Assembly: GCF_000507185.2 (NCBI RefSeq)
Contig: NZ_AYTM02000002.1
Span: 1,015,501-1,079,500 of the forward strand
Origin: Pseudomonas syringae KCTC 12500
GTDB taxonomy: Bacteria; Pseudomonadota; Gammaproteobacteria; Pseudomonadales; Pseudomonadaceae
DNA: 64,000 bases
Direction: 5' to 3'
In this document: positions 24,533-33,062 of the stretch, piece by piece
How the letters are laid out: each line of letters opens with the position of its first letter
How positions within the stretch are numbered: position 1 is the stretch's first letter
Translations under genes and position numbers: made by a program
Notes under the pieces: generated by a model
Told to the model about the DNA's origin: nothing
What the model saw: only the letters and a program-made list of their open reading frames with translations
The model's database searches: none

Positions 24533-25311
24533 GCTTTATCAGTGTGCGCAATGTCTGGCAGCAGTACGCCGATCAGGTGGTACTCGAGGGCCTGAACCTG
24601 GACGTGGCCGAAGGCGAATTCTGCACGCTGGTCGGCGCTTCGGGCTGCGGCAAGTCGACCTTTCTGCGCCTGTTGCTGGGTCAGGAATCCCCCAGTCGCG
24701 GCGTGATCACGCTGGACGGCACGCCCCTGCGCAATGAGCCGGATGCCAGCCGTGGCGTGGTGTTTCAGCGCTATTCGGTGTTCCCGCACCTGTCGGTGCT
24801 CGACAACGTGGCGCTGGGTCTGGAGCTGCCCCGCTCGCCCTGGCTCGGCCTATTGTTCGGCCAGGCGAAAAGCGAGGCGCGCGAGCACGCTGCGCAGTTG
24901 CTCGGCAAGGTCGGCCTGGGGCATGCGCTGGAGAAGTACCCGACGCAATTGTCCGGCGGCATGCAACAGCGCCTGGCCATCGCTCAGGCGCTGATCATGA
25001 AACCGCGCGTCCTGCTGCTGGACGAGCCGTTTGGCGCGCTCGACCCCGGCATCCGCAAGGACATGCATCACCTGCTGCTGGACCTGTGGCGCGAAACCAA
25101 ACTGACCCTATTCATGGTCACCCACGACCTGTCCGAAGGTTTCAACCTCGGCACCCGCCTGCTGGTTTTCGACAAGGTGCGCCACGACCCGCACGCCCCC
25201 GGCGCCTATGGCGCGCGTATCACTTACGACATCCCCCTCAACAGCGAACGCCGCGCCGAACGCGCCGCCATCGATTCGCTGCTCAACGTTTCAGAGGAGC
25301 CCGTTCAATGA
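24529..25311 (+). CDS. Guanidine-associated ABC transporter ATP-binding protein
   Basis: 260 residues: Walker A GASGCGKST (about residue 40), signature LSGGMQQRLAIAQAL, Walker B VLLLDEPFGALDP, and the H-loop MVTHDLSEGF. The ATG at 24529 overlaps the permease stop by ATGA; the open frame extends 87 bases further upstream but is not needed. Its stop overlaps the start of the next gene in the same way, so transporter and enzymes are translationally coupled. Confidence 0.93.
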   Translation: MSFISVRNVWQQYADQVVLEGLNLDVAEGEFCTLVGASGCGKSTFLRLLLGQESPSRGVITLDGTPLRNEPDASRGVVFQRYSVFPHLSVLDNVALGLELPRSPWLGLLFGQAKSEAREHAAQLLGKVGLGHALEKYPTQLSGGMQQRLAIAQALIMKPRVLLLDEPFGALDPGIRKDMHHLLLDLWRETKLTLFMVTHDLSEGFNLGTRLLVFDKVRHDPHAPGAYGARITYDIPLNSERRAERAAIDSLLNVSEEPVQ

Positions 25312-26033
25312 CCGACTCAACCACGCTGTACCCGGTTTTCGCCGAAGAGATGCTGCCCGGTGGCGGCCATCGTTCGTTTATCCTCAAGCGCGGCGAACTG
25401 CTGCGCCTGACCGACCTGCACGGCAACGCCAACGTCAGCCTGACCCTGCTCAACGCCCACGAAAAAACCGAACGGCTGAACCTGCCTGACAGCCTCAAAT
25501 GCCAGCACACCGCTCGTCTGAGCAACGGTCATTGCCTGTATTCGGACATGGGCCGCGTACTGGCGGCCATCGTCACTGACACCTGCGGCTGGAGCGACAG
25601 CATCGGCGGCGTGCTCAATGCTCAGGAAGTCGCTGAAAAATACGGCCAGGGCCGTTATCAGGAATTGCGCAACGGCTTCTTTCGCAACGGCGTCGACAAC
25701 CTGCTGGTCGAGCTGGGCAAATGGGGGCTGGGGCTGTCCGACCTGCTGATGACCCTCAACCTGTTCAGCCGTGTCGATGTCGACGAGGCAGGAACCCTGC
25801 ACTCCGCGCCGAATAATTCCAAAGCCGGTGACTACATCGAACTCTACGCACCGATGGACACGCTGGTGGTGCTGACCGCGCTGCAACACCCGATGGACCC
25901 CAACCCCGAATACACCCCACAACCGCTGAAACTCAGCTGGATGAAAGCCGACGCAAGCGTCGCCGAGCACTGCCGCACCTCGCGCCCGGAAAACGAGCGC
26001 GGCTTCATCAATACCGACCGCCTGTTCGCCTGA
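25308..26033 (+). CDS. Carboxyguanidine deiminase subunit (urea carboxylase-associated protein 1, DUF1989)
   Basis: 241 residues, DUF1989 family. It contains [20 protein letters not shown], the Cys-containing [13 protein letters not shown], and [20 protein letters not shown]. Older annotation calls it urea carboxylase-associated protein 1. Work on P. syringae-type operons showed the pair encoded here and at 26045-26662 to be carboxyguanidine deiminase (CgdAB), which converts carboxyguanidine to allophanate plus ammonia. Start overlaps the ATPase stop by ATGA. Confidence 0.88.
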   Translation: MTDSTTLYPVFAEEMLPGGGHRSFILKRGELLRLTDLHGNANVSLTLLNAHEKTERLNLPDSLKCQHTARLSNGHCLYSDMGRVLAAIVTDTCGWSDSIGGVLNAQEVAEKYGQGRYQELRNGFFRNGVDNLLVELGKWGLGLSDLLMTLNLFSRVDVDEAGTLHSAPNNSKAGDYIELYAPMDTLVVLTALQHPMDPNPEYTPQPLKLSWMKADASVAEHCRTSRPENERGFINTDRLFA

Positions 26034-26044
26034 GGAGCCTTGTC

Positions 26045-26662
26045 ATGAACTCACCCACTCACCTTTGCTGCGACGCGACCATCCCGGCTGGCGAGCCGTT
26101 TCTGGCCGAGGTCAAGGCCGGGCAGACCGTGCGCATCCTCGATCTGCAAGGCAATCAGGCCGTCGACACACTGTTTTTCAGTCTGAGCAACCCGCGTGAA
26201 CGCTACGACGTGCAGCGCACCCTGCGCCGTCAGAACAGCGTGTACCTGACCACCGGCAGCGTGCTGTTTTCCAACCTCGGCCAGCCGATGCTGACCATTG
26301 TCGATGACACCTGCGGTCGCCACGACACACTGGGTGGCGCGTGCGCGCAAGAGAGCAACACCGTGCGCTACGCCCTGGAAAAGCGCTACATGCACAGCTG
26401 CCGTGACAACTACCTGCGCGCCTGTATGCATGACGGTCGGCTGAGCAAGGCCGACATCAGCCCGAACATCAACTTCTTCATGAACGTACCCGTGACAGCC
26501 GAAGGCGGCCTGACCTTCGAAGACGGTATTTCCGCACCCGGCAAATACGTCGAGCTGCGCGCTGAAATGGACGTGATCGTGCTGATTTCCAACTGTCCGC
26601 AGCTCAACAACCCCTGCAACGGCTACAACCCGACGCCTGCGCAGTTATTGATTCGCGACTGA
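26045..26662 (+). CDS. Carboxyguanidine deiminase subunit (urea carboxylase-associated protein 2, DUF1989)
   Basis: 205 residues, paralogue of the preceding gene product: [40 protein letters not shown] with the conserved DTCGRHD and GGACAQE cysteines, and NIDFFMN-like [17 protein letters not shown] lies seven bases before the ATG, 11 bp after the previous stop. Functions as the partner subunit of CgdAB. Confidence 0.88.
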   Translation: MNSPTHLCCDATIPAGEPFLAEVKAGQTVRILDLQGNQAVDTLFFSLSNPRERYDVQRTLRRQNSVYLTTGSVLFSNLGQPMLTIVDDTCGRHDTLGGACAQESNTVRYALEKRYMHSCRDNYLRACMHDGRLSKADISPNINFFMNVPVTAEGGLTFEDGISAPGKYVELRAEMDVIVLISNCPQLNNPCNGYNPTPAQLLIRD

Positions 26663-26771
26663 CGCGGCACCTGCCCTCAGCAACGGACGACCGTTGCGTA
26701 GATTGATCAATAGCGGGACGGCCCGCTTCCCATCACGAAACCGAGCGCGACTGGGTTTCCGGGGTTATGCC

Positions 26772-29700
26772 ATGTTCGACAAACTGCTGATCGCCAACCG
26801 TGGCGCCATTGCCTGCCGCATCCTGCGGACCCTGCGCACCTTGCAGGTCAAGGGCGTGGCGGTGTATTCCGAAGCCGACGCTGCCAGCCTGCACCTGATG
26901 CAGGCCGACGAAGCCCATAGCCTGGGCGAAGGTGGCGCAGCCGGAACGTATCTGGCGGTGGACAAGATCCTCGCCATCGCCAAAGCCAGCGGCGCCACAG
27001 CCATTCATCCCGGCTACGGGTTTCTCTCCGAAAACGCTGGGTTCGCTCAGGCCTGTGAAGACGCCGGTATCGCCTTCGTCGGCCCGACGCCCGAGCAACT
27101 GCGCGTATTCGGCCTCAAACACACCGCCCGAGCGCTAGCCAGACAGCATGGCGTGCCCATGCTCGAAGGCACTGAGCTGCTCGGCAGTCTGGAGTCGGCC
27201 ATCGCGGCGGCTCACACCATCGGCTACCCGGTGATGCTCAAGAGCACGGCGGGCGGTGGTGGTATCGGCATGCGTGTGTGTCGCAGCGCCGAAGAGCTGG
27301 CCGACTCGTTCGAGGCGGTAAAGCGCCTCGGTCAGAACAATTTCAGCGACGCGGGTGTGTTCATCGAGAAATACATCCAGCGCGCCCGCCATCTGGAAGT
27401 GCAGGTGTTCGGCGACGGTCAGGGCGAAGTGCTGGCGCTCGGCGTACGCGACTGCTCGGTACAGCGGCGTAATCAGAAAGTGCTGGAAGAAACCCCGGCC
27501 CCGAACCTGCCGCACGGCATGGCCGAAGAACTCTGCATAGCGGCTGTGAAACTGGCCAGGGCAGTCAATTATCGCAGCGCCGGGACGGTCGAGTTCGTCT
27601 TCGACAGTGAAGATCAGCGCTTCTATTTTCTGGAAGTGAACACACGCTTGCAGGTCGAGCACGGCGTCACCGAGCAGGTGTGGGGCGTGGATCTGGTCAG
27701 CTGGATGGTGCAACTGGCCGCCGGTGATCTGCCGCCGCTGGATCAGTTGCAGGCCGATCTGAAACCGGTTGGCCATGCGATTCAGGCGCGGCTGTACGCG
27801 GAAGATCCAGGCCGTGACTTTCAGCCCTGCCCTGGCCTGCTGACTGCGGCTGATTTCCCGCCTGCGGATGGCCGGAAGCTGCGCATCGACACCTGGGTCG
27901 AGGCCGGTTGCGAGATACCGCCGTACTTCGACCCGATGATCGCCAAGCTGATCAGTTGGGCACCGAGCCGCGAGGACGCCAGCGCCGGGCTGATCGACGC
28001 GCTGAACGAAACGCGCCTGTACGGTGTGGAAACCAATCGCGACTACCTGCGCCAGATCATTGCCGACGCGCCGTTCGCCAGTGGCCAGCCGTGGACCCGC
28101 TGTCTGGAAGATCTGGTGTATCACGCTGACACCTTCGAGGTGCTGAGCGGCGGCACCCAGACCAGCGTTCAGGACTATCCGGGACGCTTGGGCTACTGGG
28201 CGGTCGGTGTACCGCCATCCGGGCCGATGGACAGCCGCGCGTTGCGCCAGGGCAATGGCCTGCTGGGCAACCCTGAAGGATGCGCCGCGCTGGAAATAAC
28301 CATGAGCGGGCCGCTACTGCGTTTCAACACCGATGCGGTGGTGGCAGTGACCGGTGCGCACATCCCGATCACTCTCGATGGCCAATCCTGTGCGATGAAC
28401 ACCGCGCTATTCGTGAGCGCCGGTTCGACGTTGTCGCTGGGCACCATCGCAGGTGCCGGTGTGCGAAGCTATCTGTGCGTGCGCGGCGGGCTCGACGTGC
28501 CGGATTACCTGGGCAGCAAAAGTACCTTTACCCTCGGCCAGTTCGGCGGTCATGGCGGTCGCGCGCTGCGCGCCGGCGATGTGCTGCACATCGTGCCCCT
28601 GGTGGAGCGCAGTGCGGGGCAGCGGATTGCCGATGAGGCACTTGAAGCGCTGACAGACGTGCGCCGGATAAGGGTCATTTACGGCCCGCATGCCGCCCCG
28701 GAATACTTCACCGAAGCGTACATCGAGAGGTTTTTCGCGACCGACTGGGAAGTGCATTTCAACTCCAGCCGCACCGGCGTGCGCCTGATCGGTCCCAAAC
28801 CCGAATGGGTGCGTGCCGATGGCTGCGAGGCGGGGTTGCACCCGTCCAACATCCACGACAACCCGTATGCGATCGGCGCGGTGGATTTCACCGGCGACAT
28901 GCCGGTAATCCTCGGGCCGGACGGACCCAGCCTGGGCGGATTCGTCTGCCCGGTGACCATCATCGAAGCGGACCTGTGGCAGCTGGGGCAATTGAAGGCT
29001 GGCGACAAGCTCCGATTCACTCCGGTGAGCGTCGAGGCGTGTCATGCAGAACGATGTGGAAGCGCGCTTGCTAGCGAAGGCTATAGTCCTGACGCAGAAA
29101 ATCCATCGACTGCAACGCCCTCTTCGCGAGCAAGCTCGCTCATACAGGGCACCGCAAACTCCCGTGGGAGCGAACTTGTTCGCGAAGTCTATAGTCCTGA
29201 CGCAGAAAATCCATCGGCTGCAACGCCCTCTTCGCGAGCAAGCTCGCTCCCACAAGGCACCGCAAATTTCCGTGGGAGCGAGCTTGCTCGCGAAGGCTAT
29301 AGTCCTGACGCAGAAAATCCATCGACTGCAACGCCCTCTTCGCGAGCAAGCTCGCTCCCACAAGACACCGCAAATTTCCGTGGGAGCGAGCTTGCTCGCG
29401 AAGGCTATAGTCCTGACGCAGAAAATCCATCGGCTGCAACGCCCTCTTCGCGAGCAAGCTCGCTCCCACAGGGCACCGCAAATTTCCGTAGGAGCGAACT
29501 TGTTCGCGAAAGCTATATTCCTGACGCAGAAAATCCATCGACCGCAACGCCCTCTTCGCGAGCAAGCTCGCTCCCACAAGGCACCGCAAACTTCCGTAGG
29601 AGCGAACTTGTTCGCGAAGGCTATAGTCCTGACGCAGAAAATCCATCGACTGCAACGTCCTCTTCGCGAGCAAGCTCGCTCCCACAAGGCTCCGCAAACT

Positions 29701-31202
29701 TCCGTAGGAGCGAACTTGTTCGCGAAGACCATATTCCTGACGCAGCAAATCCATCGACTGCAACACCCTCTTCGCGAGCAAGCCAGATCCCACAAAGCAC
29801 CGCAAACTCCCGTAGGAGCGAACTTGTTCGCGAAGGCTATAGTCCTGACGCAGAAAACCCATCGACTGTAGAGGACTCTTCGCGGACAAGTCCGCTCCTA
29901 CAGGGCACCGCAAACTCCCGTGACAGCGAAGTTGTCCGTAAAGAGGATCTGCCCTCCCCAGTCATCCTCGACATCGGTCAGGACGATAAACGCCTGGTTG
30001 CGCGTCTGTCCGGGGATACCCACCTGCTGCTGGAAATCGGTGCGCCGGAGCTGGATCTGGTGCTGCGTCTGCGCGGCCATGCCTTGATGCTTGCGCTGGA
30101 GGCCAAGGCGCTGGCGGGGGTGATTGATCTGACGCCGGGCATTCGCTCTCTGCAAGTCCACTACCGCCCCGAGCAACTGCCGCTTCGGCAACTGCTCGAC
30201 ATCATCGCCGGAGAATGGGACGCCGTGTGCGCCGCGAAAGACCTGCAAGTGGACTCGCGCATCGTCCATCTGCCGCTGTCCTGGGATGACCCGGTCTGCC
30301 AGCTGGCCATCGAAAAGTACATGACCACAGTACGCAAGGACGCGCCCTGGTGCCCGAGCAACCTGGAGTTCATCCGCCGTATCAATGACCTGCCCAACCT
30401 CGACGAAGTCCAGCGCACGGTGTTCGACGCCAGCTATCTGGTCATGGGGCTGGGCGACGTGTACCTCGGCGCACCGGTGGCCACGCCGCTGGATCCGCGC
30501 CACCGGCTGGTCACCACCAAGTACAACCCGGCGCGCACCTGGACCGCCGAAAACTCGGTGGGCATCGGCGGCGCGTACATGTGCGTGTACGGCATGGAAG
30601 GCCCCGGCGGGTACCAGTTCGTCGGCCGCACGTTGCAGATGTGGAATCGCTATCGCGACGTCGCTGCCTTCGAGGGTAAACCATGGCTGTTGCGCTTCTT
30701 CGATCAGATCCGTTTCTACCCGGTCAGCGCCGACGAACTGGTGCGTATCCGCCGCGACTTCCCGCTGGGTCGCTTCGCCCTGAACATCGAACACAGCACC
30801 CTGAATCTGGCTGATTACCAAGCCTTCCTGACCCGCGAAGCCGAAGGCATTGAGGCGTTCCGCGCCCAGCAGAACGCCGCTTTCAACGCAGAGCGCGAAC
30901 GCTGGATCGCCAACGGGCAGGCCGATTTCCAGAGCGATGAAGGCGTGACGCCAAACACCGAAGAACAGCCTCTGCAACTTGGCCAGCAAGGCGTCGACAG
31001 CCACATCGCCGGCAATCTCTGGCAAGTCCAGGTACAACTGGGCGAACACGTGGAAGCAGGCGATGTGCTGGTGATTCTGGAGTCCATGAAAATGGAAATC
31101 CCCCTGCTCGCCCCGATCGCCGGCGTGGTGCAGGACGTCAGGGTGCAACCCGGCTCGGCAGTACGCGCAGGGCAACGGGTGGTGGTGCTGAGCGCAGACT
31201 GA
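26772..31202 (+). CDS. Guanidine carboxylase (urea carboxylase family), with in-frame repeat expansion
   Basis: 1476 residues; relatives are about 1200. Domains in order: biotin carboxylase (about 1-450; AIHPGYGFLSENAGFAQACE, KSTAGGGGIGMRV, and FLEVNTRLQVEHGVTEQ); carboxyltransferase half resembling KipA (about 460-755, VQDYPGRLGYWAVGVPPSGP); a repetitive linker (about 760-1055) made from tandem REPIN-like DNA; the second carboxyltransferase half resembling KipI (about 1065-1310, LEIGAPELDLVLRLRGHALM, then VGIGGAYMCVYGMEGPGGYQ); and a biotinyl domain with the ESMKME site near residue 1440. Riboswitch and CgdAB genes upstream and allophanate hydrolase downstream identify the substrate as guanidine rather than urea. 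The ATG at 26772 is preferred over an upstream TTG. Whether the expanded linker is tolerated is unknown; both flanking domains remain in frame. Confidence 0.92.
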   Translation: MFDKLLIANRGAIACRILRTLRTLQVKGVAVYSEADAASLHLMQADEAHSLGEGGAAGTYLAVDKILAIAKASGATAIHPGYGFLSENAGFAQACEDAGIAFVGPTPEQLRVFGLKHTARALARQHGVPMLEGTELLGSLESAIAAAHTIGYPVMLKSTAGGGGIGMRVCRSAEELADSFEAVKRLGQNNFSDAGVFIEKYIQRARHLEVQVFGDGQGEVLALGVRDCSVQRRNQKVLEETPAPNLPHGMAEELCIAAVKLARAVNYRSAGTVEFVFDSEDQRFYFLEVNTRLQVEHGVTEQVWGVDLVSWMVQLAAGDLPPLDQLQADLKPVGHAIQARLYAEDPGRDFQPCPGLLTAADFPPADGRKLRIDTWVEAGCEIPPYFDPMIAKLISWAPSREDASAGLIDALNETRLYGVETNRDYLRQIIADAPFASGQPWTRCLEDLVYHADTFEVLSGGTQTSVQDYPGRLGYWAVGVPPSGPMDSRALRQGNGLLGNPEGCAALEITMSGPLLRFNTDAVVAVTGAHIPITLDGQSCAMNTALFVSAGSTLSLGTIAGAGVRSYLCVRGGLDVPDYLGSKSTFTLGQFGGHGGRALRAGDVLHIVPLVERSAGQRIADEALEALTDVRRIRVIYGPHAAPEYFTEAYIERFFATDWEVHFNSSRTGVRLIGPKPEWVRADGCEAGLHPSNIHDNPYAIGAVDFTGDMPVILGPDGPSLGGFVCPVTIIEADLWQLGQLKAGDKLRFTPVSVEACHAERCGSALASEGYSPDAENPSTATPSSRASSLIQGTANSRGSELVREVYSPDAENPSAATPSSRASSLPQGTANFRGSELAREGYSPDAENPSTATPSSRASSLPQDTANFRGSELAREGYSPDAENPSAATPSSRASSLPQGTANFRRSELVRESYIPDAENPSTATPSSRASSLPQGTANFRRSELVREGYSPDAENPSTATSSSRASSLPQGSANFRRSELVREDHIPDAANPSTATPSSRASQIPQSTANSRRSELVREGYSPDAENPSTVEDSSRTSPLLQGTANSRDSEVVRKEDLPSPVILDIGQDDKRLVARLSGDTHLLLEIGAPELDLVLRLRGHALMLALEAKALAGVIDLTPGIRSLQVHYRPEQLPLRQLLDIIAGEWDAVCAAKDLQVDSRIVHLPLSWDDPVCQLAIEKYMTTVRKDAPWCPSNLEFIRRINDLPNLDEVQRTVFDASYLVMGLGDVYLGAPVATPLDPRHRLVTTKYNPARTWTAENSVGIGGAYMCVYGMEGPGGYQFVGRTLQMWNRYRDVAAFEGKPWLLRFFDQIRFYPVSADELVRIRRDFPLGRFALNIEHSTLNLADYQAFLTREAEGIEAFRAQQNAAFNAERERWIANGQADFQSDEGVTPNTEEQPLQLGQQGVDSHIAGNLWQVQVQLGEHVEAGDVLVILESMKMEIPLLAPIAGVVQDVRVQPGSAVRAGQRVVVLSAD
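29056..29943. repeat. Tandem array of eight 108-bp REPIN-like units inside the carboxylase gene
   Basis: REP-like forward motifs (GTGGGAGCGARCTTGYTCGCGAA and variants) start at 29056 (degenerate), 29164, 29272, 29380, 29488, 29596, 29704, 29812 and 29920 (degenerate), exactly 108 bp apart. Each unit also has the inverted motif (TTCGCGAGCAAGCTCGCTCC and variants), so a unit is a REP/inverted-REP pair. Because 108 is a multiple of three and lacks stops, each unit adds 36 residues like SELAREGYSPDAENPSTATP followed by SSRASSLPQGTANFR. Several other frames are also open. Confidence 0.95.
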
Positions 31203-31237
31203 ATCGACCCACTTTTCACTTTCAAGGGAATCCCGTC

Positions 31238-33052
31238 ATGAACGACATAGCACTGCCCAATGACCTGCGTCTGGACACCGTACGCGCGCTCTACCAGTCC
31301 GGCAAAATATCGCCGCGCCAGCTGATCCTGGCGCTGCGCGAAAAAGCCGCAAGGCTGAACAGCGATTATCACCTGTTCATCCACCTGCTCAGCCCGGCTG
31401 AACTCGAGCCTTATCTGGCTGGACTGGATGCTCGTGATCCCAAAGACCTGCCGCTGTTCGGCATCCCCTTCGCGATCAAGGACAATATTGATTTGGCGGC
31501 CATTCCAACCACCGCGGCCTGTCCGGACTACGCCTACACACCCGAGCACTCGGCAAGCGTCGTCGCGCACCTGATCGCGCTGGGTGCCGTGCCCATGGGC
31601 AAGACCAATCTGGACCAGTTCGCCACAGGTTTGAACGGCAGCCGCTCGCCCTATGGCGCCTGCCCCAACAGCGTGTTGAACGAGTACCCGTCAGGCGGTT
31701 CGAGCGCCGGCTCGTCGCTGGCCGTGGCATTGGGCGTCAGCAGCTTCTCGCTGGGCACCGACACGGCGGGCTCGGGCAGGGTGCCCGCAGCACTGAATAA
31801 CCTGGTGGGAATGAAAGCCAGCAAGGGACTGATTTCCACGGCGGGCGTGGTGCCCGCATGCCGCACGCAGGATTGCGTCTCGACCTTCACCGCCACGGCG
31901 CGGGAAGCCAGCGAGCTATTGGCACTGATCGCCGCATTTGATCCGCGCGATGAGTACAGCCGTCGCAACCCTTCGTGGAACGACGCCTCGGCTTTCGGCA
32001 CACCTCGCCCGTTTCGCTTCGGTGTACCCCGCGCCGAGGACCTGCAGTTCTTCGGCTGTACCGAGGGGCCGAGACTGTTCAACGCAGCTATCGACCACCT
32101 TGCAGCGCTGGGTGGCGAAGCGGTCACAGTGGACTTGTCACCGTTTCTCGAAGCGGCGCGGTTGTTGTACGAGGGGCCGTGGGTGGCCGAACGCTACAGC
32201 GTCGCCGGACAGTTAATGGAAGAACGTCCTGACGCGGTATTGCCGGTGATCCGCGACGTGCTGGCCAAGGCTCCCCAGGTCAGCGGGGTCGATACGTTTC
32301 GCGCGCAGTACCGTTTGCAAGCACTCAAGGCGACGTGCGATCGGGCACTTGAAGGCCTGGAATGCATGGTGACGCCAAGCATCGGCCGCCCGGTGACATC
32401 GGCAGAGCTAGCGGCCGAGCCGGTGTTGCGTAACTCGGAGCTGGGTTACTACACGAATTTCGTCAACCTGCTCGACTACGCCGCCGTCGCCGTGCCCAGT
32501 GCCTTCATGGGCAACGGTCTGCCGTGGGGCGTGACGCTGTTCGGACGCGCATTCACCGATCAGTACCTGCTCAGTCTGGCCGACGCCTTGCAACGGCAAA
32601 CCGCCCTGCCCTTGATTGGCGGCGAAGCACCTCGGCTGCCTGTACCGCAAACCACTGCGCGCAACGATAGGGCGCGGTTGGTGGTCTGCGGTGCTCACTT
32701 GGACGGACTGGCATTGAACTGGCAGCTCAGGCAACGAGGGGCACGCCTGCTGGAAACCACGCAAAGCTCGGCCGACTATCGGCTGTATGCGCTGGCCGGT
32801 GGTCCGCCCTTCCGGCCTGGCATGGTGCGGGTGACCGAACACGGCGTCGCCATCGACGTGGAGGTCTGGGAGCTGCCAAGTATGGAGTTGGGGTCGTTCC
32901 TGACCGGCATTCCAGCACCGCTCGGGCTGGGCAAGGTGCAATTGGCCGACGGCCGCTGGGAGACCGGTTTCATCTGCGAAGCCTATGGTCTGGAGGGCGC
33001 CCGCGACATCAGCCATCTCGGCGGCTGGCGTGCGCACGTGCAACCGCAGTGA
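31238..33052 (+). CDS. atzF: Allophanate hydrolase (AtzF/DUR2 type)
   Basis: 604 residues. Amidase-signature residues are present: Lys in GIPFAIKDNIDLA (about 84), cis-Ser and Ser nucleophile in GGSSAGSSLAVALG (about 153-160) and SFSLGTDTAGSGRVPAALNN. The C-terminal AtzF domain (about 485-604: ARLVVCGAHLDGLALNWQLR, VEVWELPSMELGSFLTGIPA) is also complete. It hydrolyses allophanate to ammonia and carbon dioxide, the last step of guanidine use. AAGGGAATCCCGTC precedes the ATG, 35 bp after the carboxylase stop. Confidence 0.94.
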   Translation: MNDIALPNDLRLDTVRALYQSGKISPRQLILALREKAARLNSDYHLFIHLLSPAELEPYLAGLDARDPKDLPLFGIPFAIKDNIDLAAIPTTAACPDYAYTPEHSASVVAHLIALGAVPMGKTNLDQFATGLNGSRSPYGACPNSVLNEYPSGGSSAGSSLAVALGVSSFSLGTDTAGSGRVPAALNNLVGMKASKGLISTAGVVPACRTQDCVSTFTATAREASELLALIAAFDPRDEYSRRNPSWNDASAFGTPRPFRFGVPRAEDLQFFGCTEGPRLFNAAIDHLAALGGEAVTVDLSPFLEAARLLYEGPWVAERYSVAGQLMEERPDAVLPVIRDVLAKAPQVSGVDTFRAQYRLQALKATCDRALEGLECMVTPSIGRPVTSAELAAEPVLRNSELGYYTNFVNLLDYAAVAVPSAFMGNGLPWGVTLFGRAFTDQYLLSLADALQRQTALPLIGGEAPRLPVPQTTARNDRARLVVCGAHLDGLALNWQLRQRGARLLETTQSSADYRLYALAGGPPFRPGMVRVTEHGVAIDVEVWELPSMELGSFLTGIPAPLGLGKVQLADGRWETGFICEAYGLEGARDISHLGGWRAHVQPQ

Positions 33053-33062
33053 GCAAGGCGGC

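Noticed and set aside
29140..29913. Long minus-strand and second plus-strand frames through the REPIN array
   Set aside because: The 108-bp unit lacks stops in several frames; they reflect the repeat, not genes.
29056..29943. CRISPR array
   Set aside because: Period is 108 bp, the spacers are also repeated, repeats are REP motifs, and no cas genes are near.
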